The notes: generated by a model not told the origin, from the sequence alone. A stretch of 64,000 bases of DNA from Zhengitettix transpicula (GCA_037074705.1 CM073591.1:80520532-80584531), one strand, 5' to 3'; positions 1 to 13,982 are shown, counted from the stretch's first letter. Numbers and translations are program-made.

Positions 1-2884
1 AACTTTCACCCTAATGTATATAATATTTACATGTTTACTTCATAATTTCACTCAGGATTTATGTCGACACGGTCACTGGGGCAGTGAGACTCCGGACTTT
101 ATTTATGCTGACATGAGCCTACTAAGTGGCAAGACTAGACTATTAGCTCCTGCAGGACGAAGCCTCCTGCTTCTAGACGGTACTCGCGGCAGCACAGTGC
201 ATAACTGTCTCGCCACTCCTATAGTTGATGCCCCAATGGGGTCACGCTCGTGACAATATCATATTTTCATCTAACGCTCACGACAAATAATCGAGTTATT
301 TAAGTAATCGTTAAATTAACCGTAATCTGTTCTTAATAAATGAATGTCATTATCTTATAATATAAGCGTCCGACATTCCACGTTATTATGCTGTTGACTT
401 TGAAATACATAGTTTATTGTGCTTAATTCACATTATTTGGAATTTTACAAAACGAAATATTTATGCTCTCTAGACTTTGAGATTGATATCTCAGTTCGTT
501 CTTGCTTATTTGAATGACTACATTGAAAATAACAGTAATATATTTTAAAATATAAATGCTGATACTGATGCGATAAAATATCCAAATGAAGTATATTTTA
601 CTGTGATAAATGTGTAGTGCAACAGAAGCACTTAGATTGCATACTCAAACTGACCCTCTATAAGAAAGATTATTAATTTAGGAAAAATATTGTTCACTAA
701 TTTTTCCAGGTTGCGTTAGTACAGTTCGCTATTCTTGGTTAATATATATAATAATACACATGGTAATAAATTTTCTTATGAAGTTCGTCAAAATACTTCT
801 TCTCTAAAACGATTTGTTTCCGAATCCATAGTTATTTTTTATACTTATATTTTATACGTAAATTAATTCATTTGTTACTTTAGCGTTACCGTATTCGTAC
901 GCATGTTCTGTTGTTTCAATATCATATTTGAACAGCAGATTGCACACGGATTCGCGTCGTATCTTGAGTGTAACTTACAGAGACTGTTGTCCAGTAAAAT
1001 CTGTTGCCTGTGTGTGACTACGAGTATGTCTCGTGTGGGGTTGAGGCTGACCTGCTCGACCCTTTACCGCAATGCGGAGGCCCGCTCGACCTATTACTAG
1101 ACAAACGTCTCGAAATGGTGAAAACTGTTATCACCGAAATGAAATTCTATTTATATGACGAAAATCTGTCCATACTATAATGTAAGGCTAATCGTCGCTC
1201 GTTACTTAGATCAAAAATTGTACAGAAATGATCTATGAAATATAGATATATAATATTGTGCTGGGATAAAAACAAAGTAACTCACGAACGTCTTCACACA
1301 TGGTATTCAAACTGTAAAAAATACACCAACAGTTGAATAATAGAAGAAACCCAGTCAGTACTGGTGAATTTATACTCTGGTATTTTGAGCAATAAATCGG
1401 GAACTACGGACCTGAAAAGATTATACCGATGGATACTTGCGCGTCTTCTTTCGTGAATTATTCTTAAGGTCGGATAAAAGGATACTGAATAATCAGGCAG
1501 AACACTTTCAACACTGTACGTCCGCATATCAATATTACAATAAGACTCTTCAATTACTCAAACGTAATGTCATTTGTATTTTCGAAAGAAATTCGCACCA
1601 ACCTATAATGAATTTATGATGAACAGAATATAAATATTTAATTTAAGCGAAGTCAGCATATTCATCTCGCTCTTTTATATTTTTCAGAAAAGCTATTTAT
1701 TATTAACGTTCTTCTTGTCAAGTAGATTCATTCCTGACGATTTTTGGAAATTATTTTGACAAAATTAAATGAAATCAGTTCGTTTATATCTTCGTTCTAT
1801 TATTCCAGTAGATGATTTTCTATTTGTATTCGTCCGTACAGCTGCGTCGAATTGAAACCAATGGAATGCATGTCACAGAATTCTGTATAACAATAGTTTC
1901 GTTGATTGACTTTTAACAATGACCACAAATGGGGAACAATTGCAGTATTCTGCTGTTCATAGTGTGACAAAATTGTGTTTAATATCATCCCATAGAAATC
2001 TCATTATGAACTGTTCTCCACAGCACATTAGTACGCACAAAAAAAATTTTTTAAAGAATACCATTTTTATATATATATTCATGAAAAATCATTCTAAGCT
2101 AAGAAAAATATTCACAAGCATCAGACTTCTTGCAAACTGAATATTTATTACTAATTACTCAATATCAATCGTATTTAAATTTAATAAATATTTATTCAGT
2201 GCATGATGGAAAACATATTTAAATTTTCAAGTCAAACAGGAACTTTCGGCCCACCTACAACTCGGCAGGTAGTTATCACATATTTACAACAGATATTTTA
2301 TAAAGTTGATGTACATGAACGTTTTAATCTTTCCATTCAATCTTTAACGATACACGTTTTTACAGATGATTGCTGTCCAAAATAGGACGAAAGCTCCAGT
2401 TTGATTTTGTCATTTAAATTTGCCATGTAGCTTTAATTTAAAAAATGACTAAAATTCAGAAAAAAGTTAAATTAATGTATTTTTATATTTAACCCTATGA
2501 ATTTTGTTGAAATTGGTGGTTAAGGTAATGTCAGTTGACGTGACATAGAATGACCCTATTTGATGGTAAAGATCTACTTTAGACATTGTGTTACTGGTGA
2601 CGAGACTCGGACAATTATGGTGTTAATATTTTCAAATATCAACAGAAATTATGACGGAATGAAATTAAATATGCACTTATTTAAAAATAAAAAATAATTT
2701 ACACCTGAATTACTAATATTTTAGTCATTGATTATTTGCAAATTCATATTAAAGATATACATAGTTGTGAGATTTTAAAGTTCATTATTTCATAGGATTT
2801 CATAGAAATTTTTTGAAACGGATCAGCCAACTTTCCCAACGTGAACATGACCGTGCTTGAATTTCGCTCCGTTCGTGAGTCTAT

Positions 2885-2985
2885 ATTGTGACAAGAGCTG
2901 ATGAAGTCTGTGATTGCATCGTAAGCAGGGCAGCGTGTCGATGTTTCGGGCGCCAGGGTATTGATCCTGGCGAGGATCGTAGCCT
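2885..2985 (+). repeat. possible tRNA-like SINE head
   Basis: A GC-rich island in AT-rich sequence contains CAGGGTATTGATCCTGGCG, which folds as a T-arm and resembles a B box (GGTTCGANTCC) with changes. A-box-like AGCAGGGCAGCG lies about 40 bp before it. The match is weaker than in the other SINE copies of this window. Confidence 0.3.
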
Positions 2986-3539
2986 AGTTTGCGTTGTGTT
3001 GCCACCGCCCTTTCATCTAGTTGCTCTTAATAAACCCACGATTAGCTCGCACTTCGCTCTACCTCGGATATTTTGAATCCGGCGGATTTGATGCGCGTCG
3101 TTATCAATTCACTCATCATGACTGTGTTTGATCATGAAGGTATTTAAATGGTTATTTCTCTGTGTGAAGTAGTGCACATGTTCAATAGTACGATCAAATT
3201 ATACTGTAACAATAGAAAAAATAGTTAAAGCAATAAATTTGATTTACAGGATAATGTTTTAACAGTATTGTAACCACAAGGTTTGATGAAATTATATTTT
3301 AAATCTCATATCTTATCAGTTAAATAACCTAGAAAATAAACCTATGATAATAGAGACCACGTGAAGCTGAATGGTTGAGTTGTTTTTCGTAATATATCTA
3401 AATGGCCTAAAGGATAAGATATAATCTGTCATATAGGCTTATTATTTTTTTCGTTTTATTTTGATCACCACCGTATACATGTAAGAATTTCACAATTTGG
3501 ACGTGAACGGATGTTGAGCAGCTCTTGTTACGATAAAAC

Positions 3540-3830
3540 TGTACACTTTTAAACTCGTGTTGAGTTGCAGTGCAGACTCCGAAGAAACCCTGTGGTAACT
3601 AGTTTGTAGTGGCCCCACGACAGATCACGTGGGCTGATCTGGCCTTTTTATTGGTTCCCCACCTTCTAAGCAAGTGTCTCTGCACTGGGAGGGTTTTTTC
3701 TCTCAGTCTCTGAAGTCACTCTAATAGTTAGTCTAGCTACTGTCGTCTTGGTGTGTGAAGGCTCCTGGGATTTTATTAGTTCAGCCCAGTCTTATTATCT
3801 TTATTAAACTTAATCTTTAACTTCCTAAAG
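3540..3830. other. unclassified GC-richer patch, possible mobile-element remnant
   Basis: The patch is distinct from the flanking AT-rich DNA in base composition (CCCCACGACAGATCACGTGG, CTGCACTGGGAGGG). It has no open frame and no second copy in the window. A relic of a mobile element is possible but not shown. Confidence 0.2.
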
Positions 3831-5840
3831 CTTTCTGATTTGTTTAGTTCTCTGGGCGGTATTATTGATACCAGTAACGTTATCGTCAATCCTATTCCCT
3901 TTCCTATATTTATTCCTCTCGACGCTGAAGAAGAGACGTCGCTGAATTTTCTTCGACCTGATCCATTTCAGTCTGATCATTTCCGTACCTACGCTCAAAA
4001 CTAAAAGTTATTGGCAGACCTTATTTTGGTCTCGGAGTTTAACAGGTTCGATATCTCAGTTATTCATGATCTCACTGAAAAAGATTTATTTTAGTAAGAC
4101 AAATGATAGAAAATATTAGCTCTCAGAGGTGTCAAGAGAAGGAAGTTACAGGCTCCAAAGTCATACTCGTATGATGGTATGATGACTTGAGAAGGTGATC
4201 GAATCTATGTGTCTACGAGTATGAATAATATTAGGTCCAAAATTACCTTTCCTGCTATACGATTGCTAAATGGAAAACAGTTACTTAATAACTTAGAGAC
4301 TGATTTATTCACAGAGTTTTAAGGGGTTGACAAATTGCGGCAGCTACTGGGATTCTTGTGGCCCGCCAAGACAGTCAGAAGAATCAGCCTTGAACCTAAT
4401 TTTCCTTTCCGCACGACGATTCTTCTAGTCTAGTATTTTCCTCTAGTAAAACGCATGTACAATATGAAGACGTTATTTACCAGAACAGTTTGAGGAAGAT
4501 GAGCCGGGTCAAAGTGAAAAAGTCTGGGCATGGCAGAATGAAATCCTTATTTCTGGACACGAAAGATATATTTCCTCATGATTTTGTTACAAAAATTGGA
4601 TATTAACTTAACTTTTCTTGCACTAAAATCAACAAGAGTAAATTTTCTCTTTGAGATATCTCGATCCTGATTTCTACAAAATTGTAGAAAAGTGTGATAT
4701 GGTACATTTGCATCATGGAATTGATTTTTAAATTAAATGTGCTTTCAATTATAGTTGATATGAAATTAACACAAAAATAAATTTAATAAACTACCATTTT
4801 ATTTATATGTATTGATTTTTATTAAACAATTTTCTACATGTTTTGAAATTCAAAGTTAACGAATGAATGCAATCATTTTGAGAGGTGCCGCCCTCCAGTA
4901 ACGTTCGCTCGAAAATGTGGACTCCGGGCCAAAACAATTGCCCGACCCTGATATATTGCAATCGGAATAAATTAATGACAGGGTTATGAGAAAATTAATT
5001 ATAAAGATATTGGAATTAAAATATATTTTGTTAATTTATATTCCAATTCTTCATGCTAATAAGCACGTGTTTTGCGTTCCGATAGTGTAATCAACTAATA
5101 GTAATGTGATGACACTGTAATGCATAGATTTCGATTTGCAATACCCGTTGAACTCTAATTTTGTCCGATTATTAGGTTTCCACAGACTGGTTGAAGCTCA
5201 AGTTTCAATTCGACTTCTCTTTCTGTCCAGTCTCGGGGTCTGTGCACAGGCAATAAGAAGACTTTACGAAAGGAGACACGAAAGCATCCCTTGGGATTTG
5301 AAATTGCTTTCCGATGGTTCCGATTTTCCTTCCGCAGCGTTCCTTTCTGTAAAATGTTAAGATGTGATCAATATAGAAGTGATTTGTAATCCCGATGCTG
5401 CTGGAGTAAAGGGTTCTAGTTCTCGACTTACGTCTCACTCAAATGGTGATTGGTTTCTGTCGGTAAGAGAAGGAATATCACGAATCTTACTCAATATGAT
5501 AATCATTTCGATATCATCTCAGAAATTTTCTGACAGATATTGTAATGAGCAAGTATCGTTCACATAGGATTACTTGGCAGTTCCATATGTAAATCAAAGT
5601 TCCCACATTTCATAATCTCCTTCTACGACCATAGTAATTTCCGTTATATTTGTAAGATCATAGTTTTCTATTATAGATCATATAAACCACTTTTGCGCGG
5701 AAAAAGTTATGTCGTTACGACGAATCGGTACTTGTGACTTAATAACTGTAATACATGGGTTTCCAAGTAGAATAATAGCTTCTAATAAATAATAAATATT
5801 TGTATGTGTGTGTTAAGTTAGTGGAGTAATTTATATCAAA

Positions 5841-6027
5841 TTAATAAGAAATATAGCCAACTCAGACAAAAAAGTGATGATAGAAATACCACACAACGTT
5901 TATGGGATACTTGTCCCTTTCCTCAGGTTCGAAGAAGAGACTAGAGCGACATAACTACACTCCTCAGTTGACAAAACTCTTTTGAGTTTCACTTTTTTGT
6001 CTGAATTGGCTATCTTTCTTATTAATT
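5841..6027. mobile_element. M1 foldback MITE, internally deleted copy
   Basis: Terminal inverted repeats are 5841-5875 and 5991-6026: the left end reads TTAATAAGAAATATAGCCAA and the right end is its near-perfect complement (TTGGCTATCTTTCTTATTAA). The family core ACCACACAACGTTT appears only on the left side, so the right inner arm has been lost. There is no coding capacity, and it would depend on a transposase supplied elsewhere. Confidence 0.8.
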
Positions 6028-6914
6028 ATTTTCAATCATGCGAAATTTTTTTCATTTTAATTTATACCAAACTTGGTACCCATATCACGATCCGAGAATT
6101 AACCCTTTGTTGGTAAGGCATCCCTCAGGGTACGGGTGCAAAGTTGTTCCATTGAAGAATAATAAACTGACATTTACCTTGCCGGTTAAGATGACGTTAG
6201 AATGGGAAAGCCGACTAAATAGATTCACATTCGTGTTAAAAAATTTAGTTTTTAATAAAAACCCAGGCAACGCCAGGCACTCTGCTAGTTATAAACTAAA
6301 TAGTTAAAAGTTTTGTGGATCTTTCTTTCATTGTTTCCTAATTTAAAATGGCTGAGGCTTATTTCCGGATAATCTTACGTATTAGGTTACATCCATACAT
6401 TTGAAATTATATTGGTGTTTTTTTATCGTTTACCAGAAATTTTAGAAAAAATAATCACAATCATATAATAAACACTCCTTCATAAATTTAAAAATTATTA
6501 ATTTCCAACAATATGTATTTTAAATGGCGAAAAGTATGCACGGTGAATTGGATTTACTGTCTACCGAGTTAGATTACCTCTTTATTGAGTTTAGTTAATG
6601 AATAATCTGTTGTATGTAGAATTTAATCTCTGAGAATCTAATTGACATATTTGTAGTTACGATATTGTTTCGCAGTTTTAACTATTGCGACAATGTTTGT
6701 ATGTTATTCTGCGTATCAATTATAAAAATTTGGTTCAAATGTGAAGAATACCTGAAATGATCTTTATTTCATTTTGGTGCAGGCAAAATTTTATTTTTTA
6801 TATATGGAAACTTTGAAAAACTTTCAAACATCAAAATTTGTTGTCCTTCTATAATTAATACACAATTATTGTTTGGAGTTTAGAGGGAAAAATTAAAAAC
6901 TTTATAACGCTAGA

Positions 6915-7078
6915 TAATTTTTTTATTATTTATAGTCTCATCAAATGCTAATGTCACTGTTGCTTATCTGGGTACTAATTCGAGGGAATTTCTCCGTGTG
7001 AAAACACGCCCTCGGCGGGATTCGATCCTGGGACCTCTGTGACGTGTTGCTGTCCATTACACCATAGGACGTCGGCAA
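6915..7078 (-). mobile_element. tRNA-derived SINE
   Basis: Read on the - strand, a tRNA-like head has A-box-like TGGTGTAATGGA and B-box-like GGATCGAATCC inside a T-arm, 35-40 bases apart. A unique body follows, ending TGATGAGACTATAAATAAT. The 3' body matches the SINE at 13983-14112. Such elements are transcribed by RNA polymerase III and copied by LINE enzymes. Confidence 0.75.
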
Positions 7079-8434
7079 AATAATTTTTGTTTTAGATTGT
7101 TGTATACATTCACGAGATGGCAGCCCGTCAGGGTGTTGGAGAGCCCCTACAATTTATGTATTGTGTGTGTCCGTTAAGCTTTCACATTAAGACACGGTAA
7201 AAGATGGATATTTTTAATAAAATTCATTACGATCCTTTAAATTGCCCACTAGTTAGAAATTTTACTGCAGGATGTAATTTTTTTTTGTCTCGGTAAATAC
7301 ATGCTGTTAAAAGGAGCGATGTATATTTTAGAATTAAATATAATTTCTTCCCCAAAGTATGAATATTTCTGCGTTAGTACTATTCTCAGAGATCATTCAT
7401 GCGACGGTAATGTGAATCACAGGCAGCACATCTGCGTACAATATTTCAGGACTTATGATGACGTAAATTCTCGCTTTGTCATCCCTGTTTGGATAAACAC
7501 GATACGCACTGCCGAGTTTAAACGCAACTCTGGCTGTAGAAATTAGAACAGTACTTAATTTTTAATGGTATTCTTTCCCCGTCGCCTCATTCCGCTCTAA
7601 GCTTTGGCATTTTGCTCGGTGTGCCAGCAGCTTTTATCTTCTATCCCCCAAATGCGACTCCAACCTCATTAGTCTTGGCTTTCATCTTTTGTATTGCCTT
7701 CATGCTGCGAGGATGTGTTCCTACAGAGGAATTCACTTTTCATTCTTTCTAATCCCAAAGTCATGTATGAACTTAGTTCTGTGAGTGGTTTGCTGCAATT
7801 CACCAAGAACTCGCAGTTATCTTCTCACGTTGATAAATCTTTTCATTTAGAATATTAAACAGTTAAGTGTGTCATTGGATTGCCGTGGAACTCTGTTAAA
7901 TTATAAATATTTTTCGGTTATTTATATTACTTGAAACAGGTTGATTTTATTATGAGAAATAATATTTATTTTAAACTAATTCTGTACAAAAGTTTTAAAT
8001 ACCTACTCATATTTGACATTTAAAAACTCTTCAAAACGTTCTACGATCTCATTAGCGAGACCTCGCGTTTCGCAGTATGCGATGTATTTTACAAACCGTG
8101 AGTTACGAGACTTAAAGGAAAGCTGTGCATAGTTGTGGTTGCGGATGAAGGCTTTTCCTATTTAGATCTTGCACGATAATTTTGACGTTCGCTTCAAACA
8201 TTAATTTAGTAGTGCTTTACGCACAGTAACAAGAAACTATTTTCACTGTTACTTGCGAGAAAATGGAAAAACACATTTTGTTGAAACAAAATTATTATAA
8301 TTTCCTTTAGCCCCGTTACACTTCGCACGTTTGTTCAACTTTTTTAATTAAAAATTTTCTGAATGTCTTCAAAGTAACAGTTGGTTTAAGAATTGAATTG
8401 TTTCTGGTGAGTCATGTAACCTTCACAGAGAGGC

Positions 8435-8998
8435 TGCCCCAGAGAGGCCTGCGAGGGCTATTCTCTCGCAGGCAGTACCTGCGAGGGATAATCTCTCTCG
8501 CAGGCAGAAGCTTGTAGGAGAGATGCGAAGGGGCTACTTTTGGGGATGCCTTTTCCTCTCCGTTTTTGAACTAAGGTTCCCACAAGCCGAGGCACCTCAG
8601 CCTGTTCTGAGAGGTGTATGTTCCGGGGTCACAAACCTTGGGCATACGGTAAGAGTTGCCCACTATTCCCATTGGAATAGTCGGCCAGCTGCCTCCTAAA
8701 CTAGTCAAGACACGGAGAGGGAGAAGCTACGACCCCACAGCAAACCCCTCTCCCGCCATCGGAAGGGCGTGGGACAAGTACCAAATGCCCGACTACCTGA
8801 TGCAGGTTTTTCTACGGTTTTCCCTGCATCACTTTTAGGCGGATTGCCGGGTATAATCCTTAAACCACAAGCCTTGGCTAGCTTGTGCTACCGTTCCGCT
8901 TCCCCCCTTTCGCTCATTTTTAAATGCTATAAGAGGGGAGTTTCCACTACGTGGACTACCCTATACATAGCCTGTCTACACCTAAAAAAAAAAAGATA
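8435..8998 (+). mobile_element. R1 A-tailed retroelement, near full-length copy (3' subtype A)
   Basis: This is the most complete R1 copy, about 560 bp. The head (8448-8507) has two tandem units, each able to form a hairpin (CCTGCGAG pairing with CTCGCAGG). The body carries family landmarks GTTCCCACAAGCCGAGGCAC, TGTTCCGGGGTCAC, GTCGGCCAGCTGCCTCC and GGGCGTGGGACAAGTACC. The 3' end is CTATACATAGCCTGTCTACACC followed by an A-rich tail. No terminal repeats and no long protein are present, so it is a SINE-like or LINE-tail-derived element with no clear tRNA head. Confidence 0.8.
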
Positions 8999-9488
8999 AG
9001 AAGTATAAAGTCGTAGAGGGCCAAATTCCCGCCGTCGAAACTGCAGCCGTGCTTTATTCTTGATGGAGCATCACTTTCTTCATGGCTCAAGACGTTTTCA
9101 CACGACGACACTTTGCCCATTAGCGTTAGTCTTTTTTTCTAAATAGTCACTAAGAATAATTCATGCAGCATCCGTACAACCTCATCTGATTTCACGTTCA
9201 TCGCCTCATTAGGAATCGATTATCCCGCAGAAACCCACTGTTTCGACAGTGGACTGTGGTGGTTAATTCATGTTTCATCAGAATTTATATAACCTCAAAA
9301 CTCCGACGAATCAGCACACAAATTCGTTTATTCTCCAATGTGATCAAATGCGGCTTCCATCTGTTTGCTATTTTTAACACAATTTTTCATGTGTAATTCG
9401 AAACGTTATGTCATTTTATATGGCAGCATAATATTGAGATATTGTTCAAACTTGTTTCGGTATTGCAAGCGCCATATCTTGTCTGAGT

Positions 9489-9722
9489 ATAGTCGACCAG
9501 CTGCCTCACGTGGTCGAGACATGGAGAAGAGAATGCTGCGTCCACACAGCAAACCCTCTCCCGCTATCGGAAGGGCGTGGGACAAGTACCAAGTGCCCGA
9601 CCTTCCTGGTGCAGTTTTTTCTAGGGTTTTCCCTGTATCACTTTTAGGCCCCAAGGCCCTTGTTAACACTTAACTACCTTTCTCTACCTTTCCGCATCCC
9701 ACCCTTTCAGTCCATTTTCTAT
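9489..9722 (+). mobile_element. R1 retroelement, fragment truncated at both ends
   Basis: The stretch matches the R1 body from the GTCGACCAGCTGCCTC landmark to CATCCCACCCTTTCAGTCC. It has a short deletion after CTTTTAGGC and lacks head and tail. It lies 0.5 kb downstream of the near full-length copy in the same orientation. Confidence 0.75.
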
Positions 9723-11588
9723 GCAAAGAAAATTAAGGTTAATTTTGATACTGTTTACATACTTTATTATTTCATAATCGGTAACAATTATAAATCTTTA
9801 ATACATTTTTTTACGTATTACTCGATGTCCACTTCTAAGATGGTCATTCTCAAGAACGCCACAGATACTCTTTCATCTTATTCTCTCTGGTTACAAGGTT
9901 ATACATTATAATTTATTGCATTTCATTATAAGGTGATATAATTAAAACTTCAATAAACATGTATATCAAGGAATAACTACCGTAATTTTTTTAATTGTAA
10001 CCAGTAAGTACCTCAGAATATAAAATTTAACCAACAAACCTAATTCTCTGGCACATTAGACAAATATTTTAAAGCATTTCACAACATTAAATTCAATATT
10101 TAAAAAGGCAACCTGAAATTTATTTCAATATAGAATTGAAAACTTCTGAGTATAATATATACCTAATGTTTAAATTATTGTAATTTTTGGCTCCATTCAA
10201 ATTCATCCCAAGTTCAGATAAAAGAGCTATTAAAATTAAAATGAAGTAACATACTCAAGCAGATTTTAAAATGAGAAATCAAATTAGCGGTTAATATCTA
10301 CACTGTATTTACCGCTACAGTAGAATTAAATCCAATTTATTGAAATATAAAATCAAGAAATTAATTTATAAACATTCTGGCATTTTTTTGGTATGAAGCC
10401 ACCGTAAATTTTGTGTTACTCATTGCTGATATATTTTGTTATTATTATAAATTAAACAAGCAAATTAAATATACTTTGGACACAAAAAGCTCTCATTAAA
10501 ACCCGAGGATGATATGTTTTTAATCTTCTTTAAAGAATTAAGGCATAATAAGTAGGAACGCATCTAAATTATTAACATATGTCTTTCTTATTACTTATTG
10601 CGTTTATTTATTCCGAAAGATAAGTTTAGTCGCTGCCCAATCGTGACAAACAATTTTTAAAATGTTGCCCTAGTAAAATTCAATTTTTATATTCTGTTGT
10701 TTAAAATTAATCTATTTAACTAAAAATGTACTTTTAATTTTGCTATTTTAATTGTGGAAGTTCAACTAACTGTAAATATGTCGGGGAACAACTAAACACA
10801 AATCACTGAGTTAAAACGTCTTTGGTATTCGCAGATTTTTTAGAAGCGTGCGCTACCATGTTTCGTGTTATTATTTCCTTGTTTCTACAATGGTGTACCT
10901 TAAATCCGCTATTAAAGTCCAAATGAAATGCTTAGTTGTACTGTATCGTTAAACGTTCATGAAGAATTCACTATGTAGCGTTGTTCTCGCCGTCCCGGGG
11001 GACTTTCCCGTTCTCTACCATACGGGAGCCATACGAAATGCTTCCATTATTAATAACATGCGGTATACTCTTGTTATTACACCGTTGGCCTTCTCCCCTG
11101 TCTTCTGTTTCGCCCTTTCTTCGCGTCCTGGATTTCATATTCCCTTGTCCTATTCTCGGTAGTCTGTCGTTAGTGTTTCAAATATTAATTTAACCTGCAC
11201 GAGCCGCCTCCATAATGGACAGAAGGATCCCACCTGCACGTGTCTGGTTGATTAGATAGAACATTTTAACATGATTCTAATATTGTTAGTGTAAAGTCGG
11301 AATTTCAAAATATATATGAAATTATTGTGGATAATTTAATCATTCCAAATCGTCTATTGAATGATACGAGAATGGCATGAGAGAGAACATTTTACGAACT
11401 TCTTTCATGGTTGTCTCCTTGAATTTCGCTTACTCTATCTCTTTTCCAGATTTATCATTCTAGTAGTGAAAATAATATCTCATACGTAGATGTTTTCATG
11501 AAGCTAGTGAAATTGTACAATTTAATACCTTATCGAGAAAGAGCTAGAAAAATGAAGTGTAATTTTGTTGGTTTAACAGTGTTTAACA

Positions 11589-11690
11589 TTGAATAAAGCC
11601 TTCTCGGGCTTCTAACCGAGTAAACAATTGTATTCGCGACGTTTCGATGACGTTTGTTTCCTCGGTTAGAAGCTCGAGAAGACATATTCA
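11589..11690. repeat. short palindromic (foldback) element
   Basis: Left arm TTGAATAAAGCCTTCTCGGG and CTTCTAACCGAG are mirrored by CTCGGTTAGAAG and CTCGAGAAGACATATTCAA. The arms are about 35 bp with a loop of roughly 30 bp containing CGACGTTTCGATGACGTTT. It is probably a tiny MITE. Confidence 0.7.
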
Positions 11691-13982
11691 ATCTCTACAC
11701 TGAGAAAGACTACGTTCCGTGTTTAACATTGTTTGTAATTAACATTGTTGAAGTTTAAGATTCAAATTAAATGTTGGGATGATGCTTTTATTTAATGGAA
11801 AGAATGTTCAATGGTTGTGAAGTCGTAAAATTTTGAATTGACAAGAAGTAAGATTTTTTTTAATCAAAAATTTCTTTTGTGATCAATTACAATTTGAGGG
11901 GATTATTGTAATAATATTTTATGTTCAAGTGATTTGTGTTGAGATAATTTGAATTGGATATATTTGTATGGGGCAAGAGTGTATGTGGTGTTTAAGGATA
12001 AGAGTATCGTTGGTGATGGAGATCGAAAAGTTGCTATTAAAATAAATATTAATCAAAGGATGTATGTTCGTGGATCCCAGAAATAAAACAGTGAGTAAAT
12101 ATATTAAATTTTACTGTATTGGTTCTCTGGGATAATTAAATTAGTACAATACCAGCAGTGAAAAGAATATCTCATACGTAGTGCAGTGAGCCAATATGTC
12201 TTGGAATTTCTTGGAGCTAAATCTACAGAATATGGAGCACGTTAACCAATTGGAAGCGAAATTTGTGGAGTTCATCAGCAACAAAGAAAGATGTATGAGC
12301 GTTTTCATTGTCCTCGTAAAAATCGTAATTTTTAAAACAAATATGGAAGTTTGGTCTGAAAGATTGTTTCGCCAATTTTCAGATAGGTTATGAAAATCAC
12401 GCCTCGAGAAACCTGAAACAGTGTCCGTGACGTCATCTCCCTAATGGAACAGTTTCTGCTTCGAAGGAGTTCCGCCCGCTTCGAGCCATTGTTTGCACTG
12501 GTAATTCGTCTCTGGGGTGCAGTAATTAATTCACGGTTCATCAATAACTTCACAATAACATAATCGAATTGCATTTATAAAGATCAAAACACCGCTGAGA
12601 AATGTTCATACGTGTGCGATTCTCGTCAACGGTTAAAATCATCGGTTAAACCGCTGCGCTGATAGCTTTTCCATACTCAAATGCCCACGAAAAATATTGT
12701 GAATACAATCGACTCGTATATTTGCAATCTCAGGAAGCTCGCGGTAGCTCAATACTGCATTGTGGATTTCTCCTTTTATTTCCCCCATCGCAGCGATTGC
12801 TAGGCAACCTGAGCGCCCAATCCAAATTTGAGCGCGTTTCGATTGAACTGCCCTCGCTCGTCTTAACCGTTGGTAACTATGGTGACGATACGTTTATTGC
12901 GTAATCTAGTTACTCTCTTTATAGGAGACGAGGTTTAATATCTTATAACCACGTATGAACGTTTTTGTACCTACACTCGGTTACTTCTCTTTATTACCAC
13001 AATCAATCAATCAATGGAATACACATGGTTGATGCTTTATAGTATTCCATCTAAAAATCACCGTTCGTGCCCGATGCAGTCGTTTCTTCGTCAGGCCTAG
13101 TACTTTCCGAACGGCACGTGTGCAGGTAAACGAAACGAAAATCATGTCACAGGAATTTTTGGATGGTATGAGATTATTCCTATTATGCTTTCTGTATTTT
13201 TTCTAAATAAATTAAACCAAATCTCGAGTATTAATCAGAAATAAAAAATTACGCCAACTGTTATTTCAACTATAACTAGTTCTCCTTAAACCGTGTTATA
13301 TAAAAATAAGAGTATATTGACCATTGTGAATAACATCTCTATCCGTAGAACGATACCGTGGGTGAGAGAAGAAAGTAAAAAGGCTTGAGGTAGTGAAATA
13401 TTTAATTCTGAGGTGGAATGATAGAGCGAGATATTACCTCGAAAGTTACCTATGTAAGCGCACACGAGAGTGCACAAACCAACGTAATATTTACAGAGAG
13501 GCATATGAAGTGCTACTGCAGGAAGAGGAATAATTTAATTTGTGATCTAAAAGCTCTAAAACCTTACCTTCATACAGAAAATATTCTATACGGTGAAACA
13601 TTTATAATATTATACACATTGTAAACAAATCAAACCTCTAGGAATATCTTGAGAAATACACCACCTGAGTAGGGAAAAATAATTGTTGAATATTTTTTGG
13701 TTGGAGGTGGGGCGAGGCCAATTTGAAATGTTACATACAAAAATATTATTGCAAATTAAGTTTTTTATTAAAAAAAAGTGATTTGAATCCTATCGCAGCG
13801 AAATGTAGTGTTTCAGTATTACGGAAAAATTAAAATAAAAGGTTACAAGTGAGAAGAGAAATTTCATTCGAAACCTTTTTTTTTAATCGACAAAGTTGCT
13901 GCGAAATGGTGTATTGCGGAAAGTTAAAATAAAAGGTTACCAGCAAGAAGAGAATAGGCAAACTTTTTGTTATATTGATTTA

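Noticed and set aside
7000..7078. A working tRNA gene
   Set aside because: A and B boxes are present, but the acceptor stem does not pair and the sequence continues into a SINE body with sister copies.
10900..11200. Open frames with signal-peptide-like starts near 10959 and 10981
   Set aside because: Two overlapping frames of similar length in AT-rich DNA, no domain, no splice context linking them to Fas1.
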